A stretch of DNA of 64,000 nt. It comes from Glandiceps talaboti (Eukaryota > Hemichordata > Enteropneusta > Spengelidae). Numbering within the stretch: the first letter of the stretch is position 1; every line of letters begins with the position of its first letter. Location of the stretch: contig NC_135562.1 in the NCBI RefSeq assembly GCF_964340395.1, forward strand, positions 21,309,892 through 21,373,891, in the 5' to 3' direction. Under the pieces are notes generated by a model, which saw nothing but the letters and a program-made list of their open reading frames with translations, had not been told where the DNA came from and did not search any database. The translations under genes were made by a program, and so were the position numbers. Positions 24,778 through 37,319 of this stretch are shown one piece after another.

Positions 24778-25465
24778 GGTCTCAGATATGACATGTCACA
24801 ACAGTTCATTGAAGTATTCCTATGACTATCCTAATGAGATAGCAACAACATTTTGGATTCAATTCCAAAAATATTTTTGACTGTGTTTAGAAAGTTTCTT
24901 TTTTTAATTACCACAATGAATCCTGAACACTTAGTGGTGCAAATATCATTATATTTAAAGAAATCAAACAAATGTACATCTATCAAATTATGGCTACATT
25001 TCATGGACTACCCTGGGAAGGCAATACTTGTATTTCTAGCTACTTACAGCTTTAAGTATATTGCACTGATCAATCTTTTCAATAAACGCCATTTTTTGAA
25101 GCCGGAAAAGTGCAATAATTGGACAAATAAATACAATTATGGTTGCTAGGACAATTCAATCACATAATATTATTACTGTAAAATAAAGTGTGATATAGAC
25201 ACGATATTCACAATGTGCTCTCTTGCTATTTATACAAATTCCCTCAGAAGTGGTTGGGGAAATGTTTGCCATAATTTATAGTAACAATACACTTATTTTC
25301 AAACATCCTAAATGCATGATATTGTCTGTTTCTTCAAAATTACCAAAATGTCTTCTGCTGTTCATGTTTGAAAATTTTTTTTTAAAATGTTAATACAATG
25401 TGTACATTTATCCTTCCAAATTCTGATCCAAAAATTGGTTTCTAGAAATATTTACAAATGAAAAT

Positions 25466-25575
25466 GATACATAGATTTATTAAATGGGATGAAATCATAG
25501 CAGACATAGTAAATACCAAGATACATAGATTTATTAAATGAGATGAAATCATAGCAGACATAGTAAATACCAAGA
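25466..25575. repeat. 54-bp tandem duplication
   Basis: Two copies of a unit beginning GATACATAGATTTATTAAAT and ending GTAAATACCAA, differing at one base (GGGAT versus GAGAT). Confidence 0.92.
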
Positions 25576-26077
25576 TAGGACAGTTATTGTGGTTATTGAA
25601 TGATTATGATTGATATTAAGCTTACAAGTAAACAGACTTACACACTGTATGATTGACTGCAGTGAGTGATTAGTGATGAAATTGACAACAGCACAATACC
25701 ACACGTAGTAAACACAGACTGACTGGCGTCTAGCTAAATGCTAATATCAACCCCAAATATTACATGCAACAGATAAGTTAACGTGATACTGTCAAATATC
25801 AATATCTATTCTGTTATGATATTGTACATTTATGAATTCATCTTTTGGTTAAATCATTATGTGCACCAAAATAAAATAATTCATTTTTTGAATCATGGGA
25901 AAAACAAAACACAATATTTGGAATTTGTTGTCTATGCCAGAGAGCTTCTCACCACGATGCTTTCATTCAGTAGTGTCTATTTCATTAAGTATGTGGAGAA
26001 TGTCTTGAGAATGTCTTGAGAATTTCTCAGAATGATAATCTTGGAGTCACAAACTTTACACAGATGGAAATGTGATG

Positions 26078-26157
26078 GCAGTTTAGTACCCCTTAGACTA
26101 TGTACAATTGAATACCCCTTAGAATATCTGCAGTTTAATACCCCTTAGGCTTAGAAT
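26078..26157. repeat. Left part of a split 26-bp minisatellite array
   Basis: About three diverged units of ATCTGCAGTTTAGTACCCCT plus TAGACT. The array is interrupted at AAT (26155-26157) by the inserted element that follows. Confidence 0.9.
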
Positions 26158-26631
26158 AGAGAGGTTTAGATGCGTGTATTTATGTGTGTTCTATACGCGT
26201 AGCGTCATAGTCACATGATTTGAAGCAACCCATGCGGTCTGTATCAGACGACGCTACATCAAAATGGCGGTCTACACTTAACTATAAATATGTCACATGT
26301 GTTAAGTTTTTGTCATTTCTCTTCAAATAAATGTCGTATTTTTTATATCAAAGTTCACAAACATAACTGTAAACTAATTGTTTAGTTTTTCGTTTGGGTA
26401 GGTGCGGAAGAAATTGCAAAAATATTGACAAATTATACCGACATATAAAGTCATGTGTATGGCCTTCTGGACAGAAGATGTCAATGCGCTCATGAACATT
26501 CCACTGTCTTTCACGTTTATGTTCTGAACGCGTAACTAAACACAGCTTTGTATGTGTCATTATGTGTACACCTACCTGCACGATATTACTCCAGTACACA
26601 TACAAGTTCTAACGTGTATCTAAACCTCTCT
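26158..26631. mobile_element. 474-bp MITE-like element nested in a minisatellite
   Basis: The element begins AGAGAGGTTTAGATGCGTG and ends GTATCTAAACCTCTCT, giving at least 13-14 bp of perfect terminal inverted repeat. It is flanked by AAT on both sides (26155-26157 and 26632-26634), and removing it with one AAT restores the array junction CTTAGAATATCTGC. A TA duplication is a less good fit. The body is richer in CpG than its surroundings (ACGCG twice, GACGACG) and has no transposase frame. The three-base duplication would suit a PIF/Harbinger-type origin; this is inference. Confidence 0.75.
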
Positions 26632-27104
26632 AATATCTGCAGTTTAGTACCCTTTAGACTATCTGCAGTTAAATACCCCTTAGAATATCTGCAGTTTAGT
26701 ACCCCTTAGACAATCTGCAGTTTAGTACCCCTTAAACTATCTGCAGTTTAGTACCCCTTAGACTTTCTGCAGTTTAGTACCCCTTAGACTATCTGCAGTT
26801 TAGTACCCCTTAGACTATCTGCAGTTTAGTACCCCTTAGACTTTCTGCAGTTTAGTACCCCTTAGACTATCTGCAGTTTAGTACCCCTTACAATATCTGC
26901 AGTTTAGTACCCCTTAGACTATCTGCAGTTTAGTACCCCTTACAATATCTGCAGTTTAGTACCCCTTACAATATCTGCAGTTTAGTACCCCTTACAATAT
27001 CTGCAGTTTAGTACCCCTTACAATATCTGCAGTTTAGTACCCCTTGCAATATCTGCAGTTTAGTACCCCTTGCAATATCTGCAGTTTAGTACCCCTTAGA
27101 ATAT
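26632..27104. repeat. Right part of the split 26-bp minisatellite array, about 18 copies
   Basis: Units have a constant core CTGCAGTTTAGTACCCCTTA. The last bases vary (GACTAT, CAATAT, GACTTT, GCAATAT). CTGCAG is palindromic in every unit. Confidence 0.96.
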
Positions 27105-27764
27105 TTTTTTATATTGGAAGCAGTGACAAAAGGGTTTCTCCTATGCTGATTACTGATTTGGAAAACCTTAATAAAATAACTGAATGCAAGGGAACTTAAT
27201 CTCTACATTTCCCCCCTTTTCTTTCCTAGCAAAAACACTCAGACATGTATGAAACTGTAAAGTTACAATTTTTTTCCATCCTAAATACATCTAGTAGTCT
27301 CAGAAACTTTTACGACACTGTGTACCTACAGATTGACAGACTATTCCTCGAGGTCAATATTCATCAGAATTGAGTGCAAGCAATGAATTCTATAGCTATA
27401 CTGTATACAATTTAATTTATTACTTGCTATATGTATGTCCCCTGATATCTACTGACAACAAGTATTGCCATCACAGCATATATCACTTACAATTTGTCCA
27501 GAAGTGTCAAATTGACAAAGTGGAAACTTTACCCTGTGTTTTATGTACAATACTTGGGGTCATCTTCAGAGCCTTTCACACACAGAGACAGTAAAATGGT
27601 TTTAACTCCACACAAATCTACCTCATCTGTCAATACCATTCAATTGTTTGAAATGTGCATGGCAACTTCAGAATAAAAAAAATTCCCCACAGCATTACTA
27701 CACGTCTTACAGTACACATACTACATGAATACAACTATGTAATTTGTATAGCTTACAGACATAC

Positions 27765-27779
27765 CTTTTCGCTGAGTTA
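27765..27779 (-). CDS. Candidate 15-nt microexon in intron 1
   Basis: On the minus strand a pyrimidine-leaning acceptor (TTTTACTACAG) is followed by 15 nt and a near-consensus donor (AAAAG|GTATGT). The segment lies in intron 1 between coding exons 1 and 2. Its length is a multiple of three. Inserted at the phase-2 junction it adds NSAKS between the shared Arg and the following Ala without a stop codon. A chance acceptor-donor pair of this spacing is quite possible in a 20.7-kb intron, so this remains a hypothesis. Confidence 0.3.
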
Positions 27780-30700
27780 CTGTAGTAAAATTTCAGAAAT
27801 CGAACCGGACTTGTCAAGGGAAACATCTTATATCTGACTTTTCAAACGTTAACATCTGGCATTTGCTGTATCTCTCTGGATGTTCTATTCTATCAAATTT
27901 TCAATAACTGAGCCAGGCAAATAAGGTTTACAATGGGAAAGCCACTAGTCCATGTTTGATGACTATTGAGGACTAAACCACTGTCTGTAGTAGGACAAAC
28001 AATATCAGACGTCCAACAACAAATGGTCCTTCAACACACTCTTTTCATCGTGACACCATTTTCTAGCGTCTCTAGGCATCCAAGAGTTGTTTGTTGATAT
28101 AATGTGATGACTGTTCTCTTTCTCTACTCCAACAGACATAATGTTTAGATTATGATGGTAAGGGGTGTCAACTAATGTCACCCCTATCTGACGATAATGG
28201 AAAAGTCTACACAAAAGAAGAATACTATTAATGGGTGATTCCAATAATGGGGGTGGGAAGGATAAGTCGATGACTCAATGTCAAATAGTATTGATAGTGT
28301 AGTTATCTTTTAAGACAAGAAAACTGGAGGATACAATTACAGTTGTATTATAATATACACAGGATGAACAGTTATCATGGACAAAAGATATCTTTATAAC
28401 AAAGACCTTGACTATGGCAGTCTCATCTGGAACATTTTAATCAAATTTCCTTCCTTGTTGGCATGGGCAACCACGGCCCTTTCTTGGTAATGTTACATCT
28501 TGTATTTATTTTTAACACAATAGCAAATATCTGTGCAACATTTACCAGCTTTAGAGTTATCTCTTGACAAACATGACACCATATTATAAAAGACATATTT
28601 AATATATCATACATCAATCAATATCTGTGTAACACTTAAAATGCTTGACAGTAGAAGACTGTGTATTCTTTTACAAACATGACACAATATTATGAATAAA
28701 ACAAAATATTAATTTATGTACTATATACTTTATTTAATTACCTCTACTCATAGGTTTAACATGTTAACTTAAGTGAAATTTAAATGAACAATTTCAATTT
28801 TTCATTTCAAATTATTGATTACATTAAATATTTATTTAATTAATTCTAAATGAATGTAATTTAAAAAAATAAAACAACAACATAAAATTGAAAATCTAAA
28901 TCACTGAATCATAGACTTCAGTTAATTGAATTGGATTAATTGGATTGAGGACATTTGATATGACCAAATTTGTTACTTATTGGACCATCAGCTACATGTA
29001 CATTTCCATCAACACTCAAACTTTAAACCTGTCATGTGTTGATATGTGTTGTCTAGCTAGACACACTATCATACAAAATGAAAAAAAGGCTTTAGGCATT
29101 AAGTTGATTTTGTTTTATCTACGAGTATTTTAAAAGGAATCATATATTGGATGATAACAGCTGTTGTGTTCATTTCTCACAGCTGCTTCATATTCCTAAA
29201 GATATTTCATCATGGCAAAACATGTCTGACGTTATTATAATATTAAAACAATTGACTTTTTGTAGGAACATGAATAAAGACAAAGTAAGTACACTTTGAA
29301 ATTATTCATAACTGGTGGATGAACAATTTGGCTAGTTAACATTCATTTTTATGGTAATTGGTATAACCCTTAATGAAAAATATGTACATGTATGATTGAA
29401 AGGTCTGAGTATAATGTAAATTTCATAAACCAGCTAGCCTTTTCTTTTACACTATTTCCTTCAAGACCTGGTTGGTTTCAACTACATGTATTTTTGAAGT
29501 ACCAGAATTATAGTTGGACTGATCCTAATTCCTTTTACAATGCCAATGTTTCAATCCCAAGTTCTTGCAGTAGTGTTATCTTATCAGTTAAAGGTCAACA
29601 TTTCAATCCCTGGTTCTCACATTAGTATTATCTTCTCCAAGGAACCATAAAGATTACATAGGATTATTCTTTTGTTTTGGTTCAACTTTTTCTATAACAT
29701 AACTCTGCCAGACACATGTTTTTCAGACCTAAATTTGCTCATTAGAAACTCATCAAAAGTAATTAGCAAATCAGCAAATACATCTATCACAAACAAAAAA
29801 TGTAATAAGGAAAATTTTTTTAGTAAGAGAGACTGGAAATATTTTGAGCAAGTCTGAAAAAGGCTGGTTTTAGTGTTGATAATGTTACTGAGAAGCAAAC
29901 ACTAACACTGGATATACTTCAGGTTCAAATTCTTACATTCCACACTGATGAGACATGCCAACATCTCTAACCATTGCTGTCTACTTATATGCTTTACATA
30001 GCTACTATCCAACATGACTGGGCTTCCCTCCTATCAAATTAACCTGTACAAAAACTTGCATTGGAGGGAAAGAAAACAACGGAAAAACCTGCAGCAATGT
30101 AGGGAATCCATTCGGAATACCTCAAACAATGGCTACACCTGCTATAGTTTGTCTCATTACATGGTGGAAGTCATGACGACGGCAAACAACCAGTGTCAGA
30201 GTACTGAATTTGTAAATCATTCCGAACAAGTTAAAATATAATTAATAGTAGACAGACAGAAAACAAAATCAAATGTATACATACATTGGCATTGCTTGAA
30301 TCATGCTGAATACCAGCTTTAGATCTACCATACTACAGTTGCTATACATGGAGGATGCTATCCAATGGTTTCCAAACTTAGTAGACAATGAAAGTATATG
30401 CTGTATGTGTATATAACAACGCACATAGCCGGCCAGGTGTCGTCTCTACAATCGTTACTAAGGAAATGACATCACAAACATGTGATAAATGCATGTTTCA
30501 TGTAATGACGCAAGTTAGTCTTTTATGAAATTTGGAATAAAGATGGTTGGTTCTGCTGATTAATAATTCAAACAATTATTATTAGTACATGTAATCCATA
30601 CTTGACCTTGGTTAGGAAGTACTTGGTGATCTAGTACAAGGTACTATTGTAGGTATGTAAGAGTACCTTGCACTTTGTACTTGGGTGTTTTGTTCATTGT

Positions 30701-32870
30701 GAATAACAACTCGTCAAATATGTAATTTCTTGAATTTCAGTTCAAACAAAAAACAGCTGTTTTTGTAAGTGTAATTACTTTATATTAACTGACATATACA
30801 CAGACCTCCTGGCTGTACAAATTGGCTTTCAATGCCATCTTAAATCTTTGAATTCATTTGATGGCAAAGTTTGTGACAATTTCTAAATTGAGTTCAATGT
30901 TCACCATTACATGAATTTGAGCAGTGCTAATAGCAACAATGTTCTTTTTTGCCAAACAGCCCTTTTGTTTATCTACTTTCATCACAAGGGGGCGCTGTTT
31001 ATAGAAACCCCATCAGAGGTACTCACGACCTTTCAGCTTTATTTGGCAGCCCTCAAAGCACAGATCCAAGGTTTTTTTTTTAAACTGAAGCTATTGATAA
31101 GTGATCACACTAATGATTTCATTTTTGTTCATATCTAAAACAGTACAATTATGTAGGAACTATTCAAGTGCAAGAGTTCACAGACCTAAAAAAAACCCTG
31201 TAAATATTTTTTTTCTCACTAGTATCTTGAAAAGGTCTTTTAATAGCTAGATAAACATCAGTATGTATTGCTGAGAGGGCACATTTGAGTCAAATTTATT
31301 TACTATTAAAGTTGCTATATGATAACGTTGCATATTTATGAACTGGAATTAAATATTAACCCATTTAAAATTGCATTAAAAGACACAAAGGTCAAATTAG
31401 AATATTAATATTCATACATTGATTATATTTCTACTGACTTAATGAAATGAAGAATAGTGCAAAGTCAGGTCAAAGCTCAAATTAAAACAATATAGTGTCA
31501 TTCAATAAATATTCATATTATAACTTTGATATCCTGTGGTAGACAATAGATATATTTTTACACATGTTCTTGTGTGTATACAGCTTCCTGGTGAGTAGGA
31601 ACTGTCATTTCCTTGTTAGCTGATTTACGACTGACTTCTATCACATTGTCTACTTTGAGTAGAATAATAACAACCCATGCTAGTATTATTCAGAGCTAAA
31701 ACAAGTCTGTATGCTAAATAAAGTAGGGCTTGATATTAATATCAAGTAGTACTGGGCAACTTGACTTGAAAACATCATATCTACACTATCAAATTTAGAA
31801 TGTGGTAGTGTTGTTAGACCAATGGACAGCAATAGAAAATTAGAAATGAAACAGTTTACTTTGTAGCTAAATCTGACTCAAAAGCATAGAGGTCAGGTTC
31901 TAGTCTTGCATAAAGTATAGAATACCATTACCAGGTATAGAATGAGATAACTCTGGAAATACATACTTTAAGAATTATTTTAAGTATAATTTGGTTAACG
32001 CTGACCTTAATTCTACATAATTTGACAACTTGTCAGATAAGGAGGATTTCTGATGAGGATCGGCCACCAACACAGATCCAAAGCTCAATGTTAAAAAAAC
32101 TTTGAACTGCATGTGTGTTTAACCTTTGTAAATATAAATTTGACAAGATTAGCACTGCTCCTGGTGTCAACCTGTCATGGTGTACTGTACAAAGCTTTGT
32201 ATTGTAGCCAGGCAGGTCTATTATACTGGGCTATATTTGGTAGAGGTCATGACCTCTGTACTAAATCATCAATCCAGTGATCACATCATCTGATTGGAGG
32301 TAGTACAAGACTATAGACTGTACCTTGGTGATATGTAAGTGTTTATGAAGCAACCCACAGTTAATCCTACCTTAAAGTATGTGATAAATCTACATTAATT
32401 TCAACCACCATACAACAATGGCCTTCATTTAGTGAGGGATGTCATATATAAGGACTGTTCTGTGGAATGTTCACTTTTTGTTCACAATGTATGGATTTTA
32501 CTCTCTGATGTTGTCAAGTGAAAATTTGTTAGTAAATGGAGGAATCAAACCTTCTCTAGGTATGACTCTCTGACCGTACTACCCATTTCAACTTTTTGCA
32601 ATGCGTCACTACTTTTGCCGTTTTCAATGAGATTGGGGTATTTTTGAACATTTTTTTGCATCATGGCTTGAGGAGTCTGTAATTAATGTAGAAGATTAAG
32701 AAATGTCCAATTTTTTAGTACATATTAAAGGCATAATATAGTAGAAAAATCTAGTCTAACTTTTGCAATGCAGATCTGCATCACTTCATCTATTTGAGTT
32801 TGCACAGTTAGAATTGTGGCATTAGTTTTGCATTTTAATCCTGAAACAAAAAACCTTGAAAACAAAAACA
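27780..32870. other. Intron 1 sequence without recognisable genes
   Basis: AT-rich DNA. I see only weak local duplications (about 115 bp around 28500-28700, about 60 bp around 29550-29640) and one CTCF-like word at 30983-30997. Short open frames lack splice context or coding composition. Confidence 0.6.
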
Positions 32871-32880
32871 AAAAACAAAT

Positions 32881-32954
32881 ACACAAACAAACAAACAAAC
32901 AAACAAACGAACAAACAAACAAACAAACAAACGAACAAACAAACAAACAAACAA
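32881..32954. repeat. CAAA tetranucleotide microsatellite with CGAA interruptions
   Basis: About 18 units with two AACGAAC interruptions spaced 24 bp apart. Confidence 0.92.
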
Positions 32955-34701
32955 ATGACATCAAAACAAACACCACCATTATTACAGCTAGATTGGTGGC
33001 TATTTTCAGCCTATAAATTATAAATTAAACCCCAAAAGTATAAATCCCAGAGTCTTGGCTAAATACTTTCTTATCAGTCAGTCATATCACAATTACACAT
33101 AGGATTAGTCTTTGTTCTCTAAAGCTTAGCTTTGCCAGACAACTGTTCTTGTCATCACAATTTTAATCCTACTTCACCACTGACCTGTCAACCTTTCAAA
33201 AGTTAACATAATTTTCCTGTCATATCTCTACATATTGTAGACTTAATACCAGCAACCAAGTACTTAAAGGAAGGGGTAAAGAAAGAAAGCTTTGATATGG
33301 TATATCACTTGGTAAAATCTAGCTGTGTTCCCCATATGATTTTAACAACACTCCCAGTTATGGTATATCATATGGAAATCTATGCATTCCAAGGTTTATC
33401 AGATTTCCCATTCCGTTACCGGGGTTACCAAATCTTACCAAAAAACCAGCGAGATATCAATGGAAATAGTTAGTTTGTGTGATAACTTTATAGCTATCTT
33501 TACCTTTGTAAACTTGTCAAAATAAATTGAAGGTAGAAATGATACAAGTCCAATGTACTTATTTTGACTGTCATTTATTTAGTTCAATGTTTTGTATAAT
33601 GTTGTTTGTTTAGTATTTGAATCAGCCTTGAAATCTATGCCATCCTGTTCTACAGCAAACAATGTACTCCAAAAAACTCCACTAGTTCCAATACTCATGA
33701 CTAACAATACAATACAAAAAGCCTGTCTCACACAGGTGTCAAAACTATCATATTTTTTTATGTTTCAGAGTTATCTATTCCTGATATGCAATACTTTTTG
33801 GATACTAAGTTTTAGTATAAAATAGTTATTTTTTATTTAAACATCACAAATACATACATAATCCAGCAATCTGTGAGTCCCTGTGTTAAAAACTTAGCTA
33901 TCTGGTTTCTACATAATATTGGCTCAATAGATGTTTATGGTAAACAACATAACTGTGTGAATCGAGATGAGAGCCAAATCTTTGGGCTAGTGTGCCCTAA
34001 TAAAAGACAACCTTCTTTGTTGTGGGCCAAAATGATGAAAACTAGGTTTTCTTTTGAATTACCACCTAGAATAGGATAGAAGTGACTAATTTTTGGTGTT
34101 ATAATCCTCAAAGTGAACTTGACTGTTACATTACATGATTATGATAGTGAACTTATCATATTATTGGCAATGTTCTACAAATATTGATACTTTAAATAAA
34201 TACCTATATTTCAAAACATACTTCCTGTATATATTATTTCCATGTTATCCTTTAAAAATATCCCATAATAAAACATACAAGAACAATATTAAACTGATAG
34301 TAATAATGGCAGTAAGAGGCTGTTACTTCACCTCCTGCTAAGGAGGTTTTACATCTACATGGTATGTTTTATACATCCTCATTAGCATACCAGACAATTG
34401 GTCCACTAATAGCTAGATTGTCTACTACAGAAAACAAATGACTCAGAAAGCAAAACACACTTGGAGAGTATTGCCAGTATAAGAATAGAACTAACCTGTA
34501 AATATTTATAACTCTCTCTAAGTATGTTGTACTGTATGTAAGGTATCTGATCTCTGACACACACAGCTTTACAACTATTTTAGTCAATACCTGACAAATA
34601 CTTTCTACATAGATACGATAGAAATATTATCTGTTATTGTTGGTTACATTACTTCTGACTTGTTTGATGTTACAATGCTGTTCACCTTACAGGTTCTTTT
34701 T

Positions 34702-36976
34702 TTACAAGTGGACTTTGAGAGCAGAGCTTACTTCTTACATTACAAGTCACTTGGCTTTGAGAGCAGAGCTTACTTCTTACATTACAAGTCACTGGGCTTT
34801 GAGAGCAGAGCTTACTTCTTACATTACAAGTCATTGGGCTTTGAGAGCAGAGCTTACTTCTTACATTACAAGTCACTTGGCTTTGAGAGCAGAGCTTACT
34901 TCTTACATTACAAGTCACTTGGCTTTGAGAGCAGAGTTTACTTCTTACATTACTACAAGTCACTGGGCTTTGAGAGCAGAGCTTACTTCTTACATTACAA
35001 GTCATTGGGCTTTGAGAGCAGAGCTTACTTCTTACATTACAAGTCACTTGGCTTTGAGAGCAGAGCTTACTTCTTACATTACAAGTCACTGGGCTTTGAG
35101 AGCAGAGCTTACTTCTTACATTACAAGTCACTCGGCTTTGAGAGCAGAGTTTACTTCTTACATTACAAGTCACTTGGCTTTGAGAGCAGAGTTTACTTCT
35201 TACATTACAAGTCACTTGGCTTTGAGAGCAGAGCTTACTTCTTACATTACAAGTCACTGGGCTTTGAGAGCAGAGCTTACTTCTTACATTACAAGTCACT
35301 TGGCTTTGAGAGCAGAGCTTACTTCTTACATTACAAGTCACTTGGCTTTGAGAGCAGAGCTTCTTACATTACAAGTCACTTGGCTTTGAGAGCAGAGCTT
35401 ACTTCTTACATTACAAGTCACTGGGCTTTGAGAGCAGAGCTTACTTCTTACATTACAAGTCACTTGGCTTTGAGAGCAGAGCTTACTTCTTACATTACAA
35501 GTCACTGGGCTTTGAGAGCAGAGCCTACTTCTTACATTACAAGTCACTTGGCTTTGAGAGCAGAGCTTACTTCTTACATTACAATTAAGTCACTGGGCTT
35601 TGAGAGCAGAGCTTACTTCTTACATTACAATTAAGTCACTTGGCTTTGAGAGCAGAGCTTACTTCTTACATTACAAGTCACTGGGCTTTGAGAGCAGAGC
35701 CTACTTCTTACATTACAAGTCACTGGGCTTTGAGAGCAGAGCCTACTTCTTACATTACAAGTCACTTGGCTATGAGAGCAGAGCTTACTTCTTACATTAC
35801 AATTAAGTCACTGGGCTTTGAGAGCAGAGCTTACTTCTTACATTACAATTAAGTCACTGGGCTTTGAGAGCAGAGCTTACTTCTTACATTACAAGTCACT
35901 GGGCTTTGAGAGCAGAGCTTACTTCTTACATTACAATTAAGTCACTGGGCTTTGAGAGCAGAGCTTACTTCTTACATTACAATTAAGTCACTGGGCTTTG
36001 AGAGCAGAGTTTACTTCTTACATTACAAGTCACTGGGCTTTGAGAGCAGAGCTTACTTCTTACATTACAAGTCACTGGGCTTTGAGAGCAGAGCTTACTT
36101 CTTACATTACAAGTCACTTGGCTTTGAGAGCAGAGCTTACTTCTTACATTACAAGTCACTGGGCTTTGAGAGCAGAGCTTACTTCTTACATTACAAGTCA
36201 CTTGGCTTTGAGAGCAGAGCTTACTTCTTACATTACAATTAAGTCACTGGGCTTTGAGAGCAGAGCTTACTTCTTACATTACAATTAAGTCACTTGGCTT
36301 TGAGAGCAGAGCTTACTTCTTACATTACAAGTCACTGGGCTTTGAGAGCAGAGCCTACTTCTTACATTACAAGTCACTGGGCTTTGAGAGCAGAGCCTAC
36401 TTCTTACATTACAAGTCACTTGGCTATGAGAGCAGAGCTTACTTCTTACATTACAATTAAGTCACTGGGCTTTGAGAGCAGAGCTTACTTCTTACATTAC
36501 AATTAAGTCACTGGGCTTTGAGAGCAGAGCTTACTTCTTACATTACAAGTCACTGGGCTTTGAGAGCAGAGCTTACTTCTTACATTACAATTAAGTCACT
36601 GGGCTTTGAGAGCAGAGCTTACTTCTTACATTACAATTAAGTCACTGGGCTTTGAGAGCAGAGTTTACTTCTTACATTACAAGTCACTGGGCTTTGAGAG
36701 CAGAGCTTACTTCTTACATTACAAGTCACTGGGCTTTGAGAGCAGAGCTTACTTCTTACATTACAAGTCACTTGGCTTTGAGAGCAGAGCCTACTTCTTA
36801 CATTACAAGTCACTGGGCTTTGAGAGCAGAGCTTACTTCTTACATTACAAGTCACTTGGCTTTGAGAGCAGAGCTTACTTCTTACATTACAAGTCACTGG
36901 GCTTTGAGAGCAGAGCTTACTTCTTACATTACAAGTCACTTGGCTTTGAGAGCAGAGCTTACTTCTTACATTACAA
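34702..36976. repeat. 42-bp minisatellite array, about 53 copies, with 654-bp higher-order repeat
   Basis: The unit contains GGCTTTGAGAGCAGAGCTTA and CTTCTTACATTACAAGTCAC. A 46-bp variant carries ATTAAGTCA. Two successive blocks of 654 bp (35584-36237 and 36238-36891) share the same order of variants with about one substitution seen. Because 42 is a multiple of three, long frames on both strands stay open (324 residues of SLGFESRAYFLHYK repeats on the plus strand). These lack any flanking gene structure and I treat them as artefacts. It lies in intron 1. Confidence 0.97.
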
Positions 36977-37237
36977 CTCACTGGTGAGAGGCCGGGGAAG
37001 GCAGTGTATTCCTCCTTTGCACATATCAATATTTATACACTTAGAATTATTAGCTTGGAATTCATACTGTCCTTTTCAGTAGTAACTCAAACCAAATTGT
37101 GTATGATATAACTACATGTAGATAGTTTAGGTTGATGGCAGTCAAATCAGTGTTATATTAATGTATGTAGTGACTGTTTTTATACCGTTTTGACTTTAAA
37201 TGAAATGGTTTCTATATAATTCTTTGGGATCACTAAC

Positions 37238-37314
37238 TACTACTACCACCACCACCACCACCAACACCACCACCACCACCACCACCACCACCAACACCAC
37301 CACCACCACCACCA
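37238..37314. repeat. ACC trinucleotide microsatellite
   Basis: Runs of ACC broken twice by AACACC, with ACT units at the left edge. Confidence 0.92.
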
Positions 37315-37319
37315 CAGCC

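Noticed and set aside
26348-26605. An 85-residue minus-strand frame as a transposase remnant
   Set aside because: It lies inside the 474-bp MITE and shows no recognisable transposase motif.
34637-37082. Long open frames (up to 324 residues) of SLGFESRAYFLHYK-type repeats on the plus strand and matching frames on the minus strand
   Set aside because: The 42-bp unit is a multiple of three and free of stops, so frames stay open on both strands. The 46-bp variants break them, and there is no splice or start context.
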